From Xenopus tropicalis (taxonomy: Eukaryota; Chordata; Amphibia; Anura; Pipidae), in NCBI RefSeq assembly GCF_000004195.4, contig NC_030682.2, positions 153,141,510 through 153,205,509 of the forward strand: DNA of 64,000 nt, in the 5' to 3' direction. Shown here one piece after another: positions 23,648 to 37,500 of the stretch. The notes beneath the pieces are model-generated. The model was given only the letters and a program-made list of their open reading frames with translations. It was not told the DNA's origin and did not search any database. How positions within the stretch are numbered: position 1 is the stretch's first letter; each line of letters begins with the position of its first letter. Position numbers and translations under genes: made by a program.

Positions 23648-24032
23648 GCCCATTAGAACCGGGGGCCCATTAGAACCGGGGGCCCATTAGAACCGGGGCC
23701 CAGTAGAACCGGGGGCCCATTAGAACCGGGGCCCAGTAGAACCGGGGGCCCATTAGAACCGGGGCCCATTAGAACCTGGGCCCCATTAGAACCGGGGCCC
23801 ATTAGGACCGGGGCCCATTAGGACCGGGGGCCAGTAGAACCTGGGCCCATTAGAACCGGGGCCCATTAGAACCGGGGCCCATTAGGACCGGGGGCCAGTA
23901 GGACCGGGGGCCAGTAGAACCTGGGCCCATTAGAACCTGGGCCCATTAGAACCGGGGCCCCATTAGAACCGGGGCCCATTAGGACTGGGGGCCAGTAGAA
24001 CCAGGGCCCAGTAGAACCGGGGGCCAGTAGGA
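23648..24032 (+). repeat. 16-17-bp minisatellite, about 24 copies
   Basis: Unit CCCATTAGAACCGGGG with variants CCAGTAG, AGGACC and ACCTGGG. G-run length varies from copy to copy. Confidence 0.93.
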
Positions 24033-24711
24033 GATTCTCTGGTACCCCGGAAGGCCAGTCCAACCCTGTCCCCATAGGGTTAAAGGGGATCCCCAGCATG
24101 ATGTAGGGAGTGACAGGTTGCAATTGGTCTTTTTGCGGTTTGTTCGGCAGCTCTCGGAATGCCCCCCCCTTTACCCACCAGCAACCCCATTGTGACGTCA
24201 GTCAGTGTCAGAATGAAATGCCCCGTTCTATTGGCCGGGATTTCTCGTGAGTCGGAACCACAGTGTTACACAGCATGGCAGCTCCCACCCACAGGCACAG
24301 GCACATCGGGGTGTTCCTATAAGTCACATGGTACGGGGGGGGGGGAGCCACGTCCCATACAGATGTGCGGCAGTTGCCCCGGGGGCAGTTGCAGGGAGTT
24401 GCACCCGGAATCTCAGGAATGGGAGAAGTCGAGTCATGTCAGTTCCGAGCGATGAGCTTTATGTTGATAAATCCCAATCATGTCATTCTGACTAACGAGC
24501 CTAACGAGCCGCAATCCAGAGGGGCAACTCACTCAGCAATTAACCCCACGTTGTCTCATTATCGCCTGATTCAGCCGCAGTCCTGCCCTTCCCATCATGC
24601 CCTGCTGCTGCATCCAACGCCATGGCCAAAGGTCTAGTAACCCATAGCAACCCACAAAATATTACCCATAGGCCTCTGTGCCCGGTTATGTGACTTTAGC
24701 AATGTGGTCAC
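24033..24711. other. Unique intronic stretch
   Basis: About 680 bp with no recognised gene. A G10 tract lies near 24335-24344. Confidence 0.5.
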
Positions 24712-25943
24712 TCCTGAGCCGCACGCAGGGGGCACCGAGCAGCACACGGGGGGCACCGAGCGGCACACAGGGGGCACCGAGCCGCACACAGGGGGCACCG
24801 AGCCGCACACAGGGGGCACACGGGGGGCACCGAGCGCCCACAGGGGGCATACACCACGGGGGGCACGAGCGCACACTAGGGGGCAAACGACGGGGGGCAC
24901 CGAGCCGCACAACAGGGGGCACCGAGCCGCAACAACATGGGGGCACACGGGGGGCACCCTGAGCGACACAGGGGGCACCGAGCCGCACACAGGGGGCATA
25001 ACGGGGGCACCAGAGCCGCACACAGGGGGCATACGGGGGGCCACCGAGCCGGCACACAGGGGCACAGGGGGGCACCGAGCCGCACACAGGGGGCAACACG
25101 AGGGGGGCACCGAGCCGCACACAGGGGAACCGAGCCGAACACAGGGAACCGAGCGCGCACCACGGGGGCACGAGCCGCGAAACAGGGGACACCGAGCCGC
25201 ACACAGGGACACCGACCGCACACAGGGGCAACCGAGCGCGCACACAGGGGACACGAGCCGCACACGAAGGGGAACCTGGCCCGCACACAGGGGGCACCGA
25301 GCCGCACACAGGGGACACCGAGCCGCACACAGGGGGCACCGACGACACGGGGACACCGAGCCGCAACAGGGGGCACCGACCGCACAAACAGGGGACACTG
25401 AGCCGCAACAACAGGGGCACACGGGGGCAACCGAGCCCGCACACAGGGGGCAACAGGGACACCGAGCCGCACACCAGGGGGCACCGAGCCGCACCAGGGG
25501 AAACACCGAGCCGCACACAGGGGGCACACAGGGGACAACCGAGCCGCACACAAGGGGCAGACGGTCCGCCAGACAGGGGCCTGGAGTCGCAACAGGGGCA
25601 CACAGGGGGCACCGAGCCGCACACAGGGGGCACACAGGGGACACCGAGCCGCACACAGGGGACAACGAGGCCGCACACAGGGGACCACCGAGCCGCACAC
25701 AGGGGACACCGAGCCGCACACAGGGGGCACACGGGGGACACCGAGCCGCACACAGGGGACACTGAGCCGCACACAGGGGACACCGAGCCGCACACAGGGG
25801 ACACCGAGCCGCACACAGGGGCAACACGGGGGGCACCGAGACCGCACAAGGGGCACACGGGGGGCACCGAGCCGCACACAGGGGGCACACGGGGGACACC
25901 GAGCCGCACACAGGGGACACCGAGCCGCACACAGGGGACACCA
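24712..25943 (+). repeat. 21-bp minisatellite, about 60 copies, indel-rich
   Basis: The unit contains CACCGAGCCGCACACAGGGG; a shorter ACACGGGGGG insert alternates with it. Many copies have single-base insertions or deletions, much more than neighbouring arrays, so the base-level sequence is suspect. Confidence 0.93.
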
Positions 25944-26289
25944 AACACTAAATGCAGTAAAACCCTCTGGGAGGAGACAACGACTCCATTGTATCCAAGT
26001 GGCCGAGCCAGACCCGCTGGTTCACTAGCCCAGATGCCACAAAGCCACAGACAAACCTGTTCTGATCGGGATATTGGCCCCGGGCCCCAGGGAGTCCATG
26101 TAAGGAGCGGGGGTTGCACACTTGCCCCCAGGGCAAAAACACTGCTCCCTAATTGGGGGGGGGGTCACTTCCAGCAGCGCAGGGCAAATAATATTCCACT
26201 GGGGGCAACTGCAACTCCCACATTCACCAACAGCCACACAGGGCAACACCCACAGGTTCAACTGATGCCACAATCACCCACCTATAGGG
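25944..26289. other. Unique intronic spacer
   Basis: Nothing recognised apart from a G10 tract near 26155-26164. Confidence 0.5.
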
Positions 26290-28582
26290 GGGGAGAGTAC
26301 CAGGAAATACACTCCCCCATGCACAGGAAGCAGAGACAGTCACACGGGTACCGGGAAATACACTCCCCCGTGCAAAGGAAACAGAGACAGTCACATGGGT
26401 ACCAGGAATACACTCCCCCGTGCAAAGGTAAAACAGAAGAGCAGTCACATGGTACCAGAAATACACTCCCCCGTGCAAAGGAAGCAGAGACAGTCAACAT
26501 GGGTACAAGCAAATCACTCCCACATGAACAGGAAGCAGAGACAGTCACCATGACTACCAGGAATACACTCCCCGTGCACAGGAAGCCAGAGACAGTCACA
26601 TGGGTACCGGGAAATACACTCCCGTGCAAAGGAAGCAGCGCAGTCCACATGGGTACCGGAAATACACTCCCCATGCAGCAGGAAAGCAGCGACAGTCACA
26701 TGGGTACCCGGGAAATACACTCCCCGTATGCACAGGAGCAGAGCATCACATGACTACCAGGAAATACACTCCCCCGTGCACATGGAAGCAGAGACGTCAC
26801 ATGGGTACCGGGAAATACAACTCCCCGTGCAAAGGAGCAGCGACAGTCACAATGGGTACCGGAAATACACTCCGCCCATGCACAGGAAGCAGGCGGACAG
26901 TCCCATGGGTAACCGGGAAAATACACATCCCCATGCACAGGAAAGCAGAGACAGTCCATGGGTACCGGGAATACACTCCCCGTGACAGGAAGGGCAGAGA
27001 ACAAGGTCAACATGACTACCAGGAATACACTCCCCCGTGCACAGGAAGCAGAGACAGTCACATGGGTACCGGGAAATACACTCCCCCGTCAAAGGAAGCA
27101 CGACAGTCACATGGGTACCGGAATACACTCCCGCATGCACAGGAAGCAGCGACAGTCACAATGGGTACGGAAAACACTCCCCCATGCACAGGAAGCAGAG
27201 ACAGTCACATGGGTACCGGGAAATACACTCCCCCGTGCACAGGAAGCAGAGACAGTCACATGGGTACCGGGAAATACACTCCCCGTGCAAAGGAAGATCA
27301 CATGGGTACAAGGAAATACACTCCCCGTGCAAAGGAAGCAGAGACAGTCACATGTACCGGGGAAATACACATAAAGGAAGCAGAGACAGTCCACATGGGT
27401 ACAGGAAATACATCCCCCGTGCAAAGGAAGCAGAGGACAGTCACATGGGTACCAGGAAATACACTCCCCCGTGCACAGGAAGCAGAGACAGTCAATGGGT
27501 ACCAGGAAATACACTCCCCGTGCAAAGGAAGCAAGAGCAGTCACATGGGTACCGGGAAATACACTCCCCGTGCAAAGGAAGCAGAGACAGTCACATGGGT
27601 ACCGGGAAATACACTCCCCCGGCAAAGGAAGCAGAAAGACAGTCAGATGGGTACCAGGAATACACTCCCCCGTGCAAAGGAAGCAGAGACAGTCACAATG
27701 GGTACCGGGAAATACACTCCCCCGTGCAAAGGAAGCAGAGACAGTCACATGGGTACCGGGGAAATACCTCCCCCGTGCAAGGAAGCAGAGACATCACATG
27801 GGTACCAGGAAATACACTCCCCGTGCAAAGGAAGCAGAGACAGTCACATGGGTACCAGGAAATACACTCCCCGTGCACAGGAAGCAGAGACAGTCACATG
27901 GGTACCAGGAAATACACTCCCCGTGCAAAGGAAGCAGAGACAGTCACATGGGTACCGGGAAATACACTCCCCCGTGCAAAGGGAAGCAGAGACAGTCACA
28001 ATGGGTACCGGAAAATAAACACTCCCCCGTGCAAAGGAAGCAGAGACAGTCACATGGGTACCGGGAAATACACTCCCCCGTGCAAAAGAAGCAGAGACAG
28101 TCACATGGGTACGGGAAATCACTCCCCCATGCAAAGGACAGCAGAGACAGTCCACATGGGTACCGGGAAATACACTCCCCCGTGCACAGGAAGCAGAGAC
28201 AGTCACACGGGTACCGGGAAATACACTCCCCCGTGCAAAGGAAGCAAGAGACAGTCACATGGGTACCGGAAATACACTCCCCCGTGCAAAGGAAGCAGAG
28301 ACAGTCACATGGGTACCGGAAAATACACTCCCCCGTGCAAAGGAAGCAGAGACAGTCACATGGGTACCGGGAAATACACTCCCCGTGCAAAGGAAGCAGA
28401 GACAGTCACATGGGTACCAGGAAATACACTCCCCCGTGCAAAGGAAGCAGAGACAGTCACATGGGTACCGGGAAATACACTCCCCCGTGCAAAGGAAGCA
28501 GAGACAGTCACATGGGTACCGGGAAATACACTCCCCCGTGCAAAGGAAGCAGAGACAGTCACATGGGTACCAGGAAATACAC
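26290..28582 (+). repeat. 51-bp minisatellite, second array, about 45 copies
   Basis: Same unit as the array at 15386-17060 (GGAAATACACTCCCCCGTGC, GCAGAGACAGTCACATGGG), same orientation. Here GCAAAGG dominates over GCACAGG. From 26400 to about 28260 copies carry frequent one-base indels; from about 28260 to the end they are clean. Confidence 0.95.
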
Positions 28583-29215
28583 TTCCTATTAACAATGGTG
28601 ACAGCCCAGATGTCGCTGAACTATCAGTCCCAGCACGCCGGCTGCTCGTTACTTACAGAGAGAGAGGCTGCTGGGGGATGCTGGGATTTGTAGTGCTTTT
28701 GCAGCTGGGGGTTGGTCTCTGCCTCTGATTCTAATGATCTGACAGGGCGGGGCCTTAGAGACATCCCTGGGCCCAGAGGGACACTGGGAAATGGATTCCA
28801 TGAGGGGAGGCAGAATGTATTGGGAGAATGAGGGTCCCTTACTGAATATCCCCCCCAAATGGTTTCCTTGGGGTCCCTGAGGCCATGGAGACGGCGGCCA
28901 TGTTACCCCACACTATGTTACCCCCCCCCCAGGAATGCCACTAGGGGGTATATTTATCCCAGGATAAAAGAATGGGACACAGGAAGGAGGCAATTGTACT
29001 GCAGCTCAGGCCCCTCCCACCCCAATACCCAACCTATCACGCGAGTGAGTGATGTGAGTGTCACTCGTCTGATAAATCCCAGAGTCGTGAGTCAGGGAGG
29101 GTGCAGGGAATTATGGGAGAGACCAGGGGCCACACCTGCACTCACAGGGATTCGCCTGCCTTGCTTTATGGCTTTACAGCACTGCAGCCTGGAGTGACCC
29201 TGGCAGATTAATCTG
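28583..29215. other. Unique intronic stretch
   Basis: No supported gene. A C10-11 run lies at about 28920-28930. Confidence 0.5.
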
Positions 29216-29395
29216 GGACTGATATAACTACGTGTGTATAACTTTATTTATAAAGCGCCACAGGGACAGCCTGACTGTATACAGTTACACACAGGGAGGG
29301 CAGGAGATATATATTGTATTTATTATAAGTGCCCCGGGGTATGAGACACAGTAGGAAGGAGCTCCCTGCCCCGCAGAGCTTACACTCTAAATGGG
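29216..29395 (-). mobile_element. L2/CR1-like 3' tail, inverted copy
   Basis: Contains TTTATTTATAAAGCGCC and, further on, CCCTGCCCCGCAGAGCTTACA: the reverse complement of the TGTAAGCTC...GGGCAGGG...GGCGCTTTATAAATAAA module seen at 2546-2636. Single copy, not amplified. Family named by recall. Confidence 0.5.
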
Positions 29396-29454
29396 CCAGA
29401 AAAGTGCTGCTCGGATGTCAGTGGGATTATAATAAAGGCGACAGTATAATAGAT

Positions 29455-31098
29455 TCATTCTGGGGGGTGACCCGGGGCAGATGGTGGGAGGGCAAGTAGT
29501 GGGGTGACCCGGGCTAGATGGTGGGAGGGCAAATAGTGGGGTGACCCGGGGCAGATGGTGGGAGCGCAAGTTAGTGGGGGTGACCCGGGGCAGATTGGTG
29601 GGGAGGGAAGTGTGGGGTGACCGGGGGCAGATGTGGAGGGCAAAGTGGTGGGTGAACCGCGGGGCAGACGGTGGGGAGGGCAAGTAGTGGGGTGACCCGG
29701 GGCAGATGGTGGGAGGGCAAGTAGTGGGGTGACCCGGGGCAGATGGTGGGAGGGCAAGTAGTGGGGTGACACGGGGCAGATGGTGGGAGGGCAAGTAGTG
29801 GGGTGACCCGGGGCAGATGGTGGGAGGGCAAGTAGTGGGGTGACCCGGGGCAGATGGTGGGAGGGCAAGTAGTGGGGTGACCCGGGGCAGATGGTGGGAG
29901 GGCAAGTAGTGGGTGACCCCCGGGGCAGATAAGTGGAGTGGCAAAGTAGTGGGGTGACGGGGCAGATGGTGGTGAAGGGCAGAAAGTATGGGGTGACCGG
30001 GCGATAGTGGAGGCATTAGTGGGGTGACCCGGGCAGATCGGTCGGGAGGGCAAGATAGCTGGGGTGACCGGGGCAGATGGTGGGAGGGCAAGTAGTGGGG
30101 TGACCCGGGGCAGATGGTGGGAGGGCAAGTAGTGGGGTGACCCGGGGCAGATGGTGGGAGGGCAAGTAGTGGGGTGACCCGGGGCAGATGGTGGGAGGGC
30201 AAGTAGTGGGGTGACCCGGGGCAGATGGTGGGAGGGCAAGTAGTGGGGTGACCCGGGGCAGATGGTGGGAGGGCAAGTAGTGGGGTGACCGGGGCAGACG
30301 GTGGGAGGCGCAGTCGTTGGGGTGGACCCGGCAGAACGGTGGGAGGAAGGGCAAGTAGTGGGTCGCTGGCTGGGGAAAAAAAAAAAACCCGCGGGGCAGA
30401 TGGGTGGGAGGCAGTAGTGGGGGTGACCTCGCGGGGCAGATGGTGGGAGGGCAAGTAGTGGGGTGACCGGGGCAGAATAGTGGAGGGCAATTAGTGGGTG
30501 ACCGGGCAGATGGTGGGAGGGCAAGTCGTGGGTGACGCGGGGCAGATAGTGGGAGGGCAATTAGTGGGGTGACCCGAGGGCAGATGGTGGGAGGCAAGTA
30601 GTGGGTGTGACCCGGGGCAGTAGTTGGGAGGGCCGCAAATTAGTGGGTGACCCGGGTTTGCATGATGGTGGGAGGGAAGTAGTGGGGTGACCGGGGGCAG
30701 ATGGTGGAGGGCAAGTATGGGGTGACCCGGGGCAAGATGGTGGGAGGGCAAGTAGTGGGGTTGACAACGAGGGCAAAAAGAATTGGGGGTTGGGAGGGGG
30801 AAGTAGTGGGGTGACCGGGGCAGATGTGGGAGGGCAAGTAGTGGGGTGACGCCGGGGCATGATGGTGGGCGGGGCAAGTAGTGGGGGTGTACCCGGGGCA
30901 GATGGTGGAGGCAAGTAGTGGGGTGGACCGGGGCAGATGGTGGGAGGGCAAAGTAGTGGGGGTGACCAGGGCAGATGGGTGGGAGGGCAAGTCGTGGGGT
31001 GACACAGGGCAGATGGTGGGAGGGCAAGTAAGTGGGGTGACGGGGCAGAACCGGCGGGAAAGGGCAAGTAGTGGGGTGACCGGGGCAGAAACGCTCGG
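29455..31098 (+). repeat. 37-bp minisatellite, about 44 copies, patchy indels
   Basis: The unit contains GTAGTGGGGTGACCCGGGGC and AGATGGTGGGAGGGCAA. Blocks of identical copies (about 29690-29910 and 30080-30290) alternate with blocks full of indels. Confidence 0.94.
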
Positions 31099-31534
31099 CG
31101 CCAGTGACGGTAAGCAAGCCTGTGACCTCATCATTTCAGACGCAACAAAGTACAGACTCCGGGTAATAAATTATACGTTTATCACTCGCTGGGGTGTTGG
31201 GCCGTTAATTAACAATGCATCTGCTGCTGGTAGCTGGTGTGTGGAGAACTCTATGCAATGTCTGGGATGACTGCAAGGGCCTCCAAGTGTCTGGCAGGGT
31301 GGGTTATTATGGGGTGTGGATAACTACACTGGGTTGGGCACTGGGCCCTAAAACTGCTGCTAAGCCCCAATAATGGCAGCTCTGATGTATAATGGGCTTC
31401 AACGGGTGGCCGCAGATGTTCCAGGTGGTCAAGTCCAAATGCCAAACTTTATAACTGCCTGCATCATCCTGTCTGTATAATACTAATAGGATAGATTAAA
31501 TGAACACATAACTCGGTGTTTAATGCCGCGCAGT
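31099..31534. other. Unique intronic spacer
   Basis: No recognised feature. Confidence 0.5.
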
Positions 31535-34500
31535 ACAAGAGGTACAATACAGTGCCAATTCATGTACTAATACCCCCAGAACCCCAGCAAGCATAAATAA
31601 TGCCAATTCCCATGTATAATACCCAGACCCACAGCAGATAAATACAGTGCAATTGTGTATAATACCCACAAGATACGCATCAGCGGGATAAATACAGTGC
31701 CAATTCATTGTATATAATACGCAGAAACACAGCAGATAAATACAGTGCCGATTCCATGTATAATCCCGCAGAACCCACAGCAGGATAATGACAGTGCCAA
31801 TTCCATGTATAATACCCCGCGACCACAGCGGGTATAAATAGCAGTGCAATTCCAATGTATAATGACGCCAGAATCCACAGCAGATAAATAACAGTGCGAA
31901 TTCCATGTATAATACCCGCAGAACCACAGAGATAAATCAGTCGCAATTCATGTATAATCCCAGAACCTCTGGATCGTTCCCACAGCAGATAAAATACAGT
32001 GCAATTCGTGTATAATACCCCAGAACCCCACAGCGGGATAGAATACAGTGCCAATTTCCATGTATAATACCCCAGAACCCAGCAAGGATAAATACACGTG
32101 CAAATTCCATGTAATAATACGCAGAACCCACAGCAGGATAAATAGGCCATGCCAATTTCCTATGTATATACCGCAGAACCACATGGCAGGATGAAATACA
32201 GTGCCAATTCATGTCTATACCCCCAGAATCCCACAGCAAGGATAAAATACAGTGCAATTTCCATGTATAATACCAACCACAGCAAGGATAAAGTAGTGCA
32301 ATTCCATGTTAATACCCAGAACACAGAAGGATAAATACAGTGGCCAATTCCATGTATAATACCCCAGAACGCCACAGCAGATACAACATCAGTGCAATTC
32401 ATGTTAAATACCCCAGAACCCACAGCGGGATAAATTTTACAGTGCCAATTCCATGTATAATACCAGAACCCACAGGGGATAATACATGTGCCAATTCATT
32501 ATGAAACAGAACCACAGCAGATAAATACAGTGCAATTCATGGTATAGTACCTCAGAACCCACAGCAGGATTAAATACAGTGCAATTCTATGTATAATAAC
32601 ACCAGAACACACACAGCAAGATAAGTAAGTGCAATTCCATGTATATAGGCAGAACCACAGCAGGATAAATCAGTGCAATTCCTGTATAATACCCCAGAAC
32701 CCACAGCAAGATAAAATACAGTGCCAACTTCATGTATAATACCCAGAACCACAGCAAGGATAAATACCGTGGCCAATTCATGTATTATAAGCCAGAACCC
32801 AAGCAGATAAATACATGTGCCAATTCCATGTATAATACCAGAAAGCCACAGAGGAATATAATAAGTGCCAATTCCATTTATAATACCAGAATCCACAGCA
32901 GGATAAATACAGGTGCCAATTCATGTATAATACCCCAGACCCACAGCAGGATAAATCAGAGTGCCAATTCCATGTATATATACCCAGAACCACAGCAGAA
33001 TAAATACACGTGCAATTTCCATGTATAATCCTCCAGAACCACAGCAGGATAAATTAAGTGCAAATTCCATGTATAATAAACCCCAGAACACGCCAGGGGA
33101 TAATACAGTGCCAATTCCATGTAATAATACCGGCCAGAACCGCAGCGGGATAATACAGTGCAATTCCAATGTATAATACGCCAGAACCCAGCGGATAAAT
33201 ACAATGATTCGTCCAATGTATAATACCCAGAACACCACAGCGGGATAAATACAGTGCCAATTCATGATAAAATACCCAGAACCCACTGCAGGATAAATAA
33301 GTGCCAATTCCATGTATATGATACCAGAACCCACTGCAGGATAAATAGCGTGCAATTTCCATGTATAATACCCAGAACTACAGCGGATAATACGTCCAAT
33401 TCAATGTATAATACCCAGAAACGCCAGCAGATAAATACAGTGCAATTCCATGTATAATACCCCCAGAACCACAGCAGGATATAAATACAGTGCCAATTCA
33501 TGTATAATACCTCAGAACCCAAGCAGGATAAATACAGTGCAATCTTCCATGTATATACCAGAACCCAAGCATGGATAAATAAGTGGCCAATTCCATGTAT
33601 AATACCCAGAACCACAGCGGGATAAATAAAGTGCAATTTCCATGTATAAGTACCCAGAACCACAGCGGGATAAAATACAGTGCAATTCCATGTATAATAC
33701 CAGAAGCCCACAGCAGATAAATAAGTGCCATTCCATGTATAATACCAGAACCCACATTCATGGTAATAATACCCAGAACCACAGCGGGATAAATAACAGG
33801 TGCCAATTTCCATGTATAATTAGCACCAGGAACCACAGCAGGATAAATACATGCAGATTCATGTAATTGATACGCCAGAACCACAGCAGGATAAATACAG
33901 TGCAATTTCATGTATAATACCCAGAACCCACAGCGGATAAATACAGTGCAATTCAGTATATACCAGAACCCACAGCGGATAAATACAGTTGCCAATTCCA
34001 TGTATAATACCAGAACCCAACAGCAGGATAAATACAGTGCAAATTCCATGTATATATACCCAGAACCACAGCAGGATATAATACAGTGCAATTCATGTAT
34101 AATACCCCAGAACGCTCAAGCAGGATAAATAACAGTGCCAATCATGTATAATACCCAGAACGGCCTACAGCAGATAAATACCAGGCCAATTTCCATGTTA
34201 ATAGCCGCCAGAACCCAAAGCAGGATACATACAGTGGCCAATTCACATGTATAAATACCCAGAACCCAGCAGCAGATAAATACAGTGCCAATTTCATGTA
34301 TAATACCCCAGAACCACAAGCAGAAAAAAAAAAATTAAATTACAGTGGCCAATTCATGTATATATACCAGAACACACAGCAGATAATACAGTGCCTAATT
34401 CCTGTATAAATACACAGAAACCAAGCGGGATAAATTCACAGCGCCAATTCATGTATATACCAGCGACCACAGCAGAATAAATACAGTGCCAATGTCAGTG

Positions 34501-37500
34501 TATAAACCCAGACCACAGCAGGAATAAATACAGTGCAATTCCTGTAATAATCTGCAGAACTCACAGCAGGATAAATACAGTGCAATTCCTGTATAATACC
34601 AGAACCGACAGGGGATAATATGAGTGGCCATTCCCTGTTTAGCAACCCCAGAACCCACTCACAGAAGATAAATAGCAGTTGCAATTCATGTATAATACCC
34701 GAACCACAGGGGATTAATAAGTGCGAATTACCATGTATAATCCCCAGAACCCCACAGCGGGATAAATACAGTGCCATTCCATTTTTATAATCCCCAGAAC
34801 ACAGCAGGATAATACAGTTGCCAATTCATGTATGATACCCAGAACCACACAGCAGGATTAATAAGGTGCCATTCCGTGTATTAATACCTCAGACCCACAG
34901 CAGGATAAATACACGTGCCAATGTCATGTATATATACAGGAACCACAGCAGGATAATGACAGTGCCAAATTCCATGTATAGTAACCAGAACCCAGCAGGC
35001 AGGATAATACAGTGCTAATTCCATGTATAATACGGGCAGAGAACCTCACAGCAAGGATAAATATCAGTGCCAATTCCCATGTATAGAGTACGCCAGAACC
35101 TCACAGAGGATAAAATACAGTGGCCATATACCTGTTAGATCACAGAACCCACAGCGGATAATACAGTGCCGAATTCCATGTATAGATTACCCAGAACACA
35201 GCGGGATAAAATAGTGGCAATGTCCATGTCTAGATTAACCCCAGACCCACAGCGGGATAATACAGTGCAATTCCATGTATAGTATTCAGAACCCACAGCA
35301 GGATGAATAAGTGCCAATTCCATGTTAATCCGAGAACCCACAGCAGGAGTAAATACATAGTGCCATTTGCGTGTATAATACCAGAACACACAGCAGGATA
35401 ACATACCAGTGCAATTCCGTGTATGATACCCAGAACCCACAGCAGGATAAATACAAGTGCATTCCATGTATAATACCAGAACCACAAGCAGGATAAATAC
35501 AGTGCCAATTCATGTAATAAACCGCAGAACGCAAGCAGGATAAATACAGTGCAATTCCATGTATCAATAACAGAAACCCTACAGCAGGATAAATACAGTG
35601 CCATTCCATGTATAAACCCAGAACCCGCCAACAGCGGATAAATACAAGTGCAATTCATGTATACATACCCCAGAACACAGCGGGATTAAATCAGTGCCAT
35701 TCATGTATAATACCCAGAACCACAGCAGGATAAATACAGTGCATTCCATGTATAATACCAGAGACCCACGAGCGGGATTAACTACAGTGCCAAGTTCATG
35801 TATATGATACCCCAGAACACAGCGAGGATAAATCAGTGCCAATGTTCATGTATAATACCCGAAAACCCACAGCAGGATAGAATACAGTGCCAAATTCATG
35901 TATGATACCCCAGAAATCCACGCAGATAAATCAGTGCCAATTCCATGTATGTACCCAGAACCACGCGGGATAAGATACAGTGCCAATTCCCATGTATAAT
36001 ACCAGAACCCACAGCGGGATAAATCAGTGCAATGTCATGTTTAATAATAAAGCCCAGAACCCAAAGCAGGATAATACAGTGCAGAATTCATGTATAATCC
36101 CCAGAAACAACAGCAGGATAAGTACAGTGCCGATTCCATGTATAATACCCCAGAACCACAGCGGGAGTAAATACAGTGCCAATTCTGTATATATACCAGA
36201 ACCACAGCAGGATAAAAAACAGTGCAATTCATGGTATAATACCCAGAACCCACAGCGGGATAAATACAGGTGCCATTCCAGTGTTATCACCAGACGCCAC
36301 AGCAGATTAATAAGAGTGCCAAGTTCCATGATATATATAGCCCGACAAGGGGGATAAATACGATGTGCCAATTCCATGTATAATAACCGCAGGAACCACA
36401 GGGGATAAATACATGTGCAATTCCATGTATATACCCAGAACCCACAGCAGATAAATACAGTGCTAATTCCATGTATAATAACCCCAGAACCCACAGCAAG
36501 ATAAAATACAGTGCAAATTTCCATGTATTACTCGCCCCAGAACCTGCTACAAGCAGATAAATAAGTTGGCCAATTCATGTTAATATCCCGCCAGCAACAC
36601 AGCAGGATAAATACGTGCCAATTTCCATGTATAATACCCAGAACCCACAGCAGGATAAATACAGTGGCTGAATTCATGTATAATACCCAGACCCAAAGCG
36701 GGATAATGACAGTGCCAAATTCCATGTATAATACCACAGATACACAGCAGATAATACAGTGCCGAATTCATGTATAATACCCCCAGACCACAGCAGGATA
36801 AATAAGTGCCAATTCCTAATGGTAAATATCCAGAACCACAGCGGGATAGATACAGTGCCAATTACATGTATAATACCAGAGACCCAACAGCAGGATTACA
36901 GTGCAATTCCATGTTGATACCCAGAACCCAAAGCGGGATAATACAGTGCCAATTCATGTAATAATACCCCAGAATTCCCACGCAGATAAATACAGTGGGC
37001 GCATTCGGCATGTATATACCGCGAGAACCACAGCAGGATAAATTCAGGTGGCCAATTCATGTGATAATACACAGAAACCACACAGCAGGAATAATACAGT
37101 GCAATCCATGTATAATACCAGAACCATAAACAGCGGAATAAATACAGTGAATTCAATGTATATGACCAGAAACCGCACAGGGGAAATAAAACAGTGCGAA
37201 TTCCAATGTATACAGAATACGCAGAACCACCAGCAGGAATAAATAAGTGCAATTCCATGTAATAAATACCCAGAACCTCACAGCAGAATAATACATGTGC
37301 CAATTTCTATGTATAATAGCCAGAAACCCAGCATGGATAAATAAAGTGGCCAATTCCATGTATAACTACCAGAACCACAGCAGATAAATACAGTGCCAAT
37401 TCATGTATAATAGCGCCAGAACCCACAGGCAGATAAATACAAGTGCAATTCCCAATGGTATAATAACCAGAACCACAGCAGGATAAAACAGTGCCAATTC

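Noticed and set aside
24634..26119. ORFs of 330-477 codons rich in Cys, Pro and Val or in Gly, His, Thr
   Set aside because: Translations of the 21-bp array, joined across frames by sequence indels.
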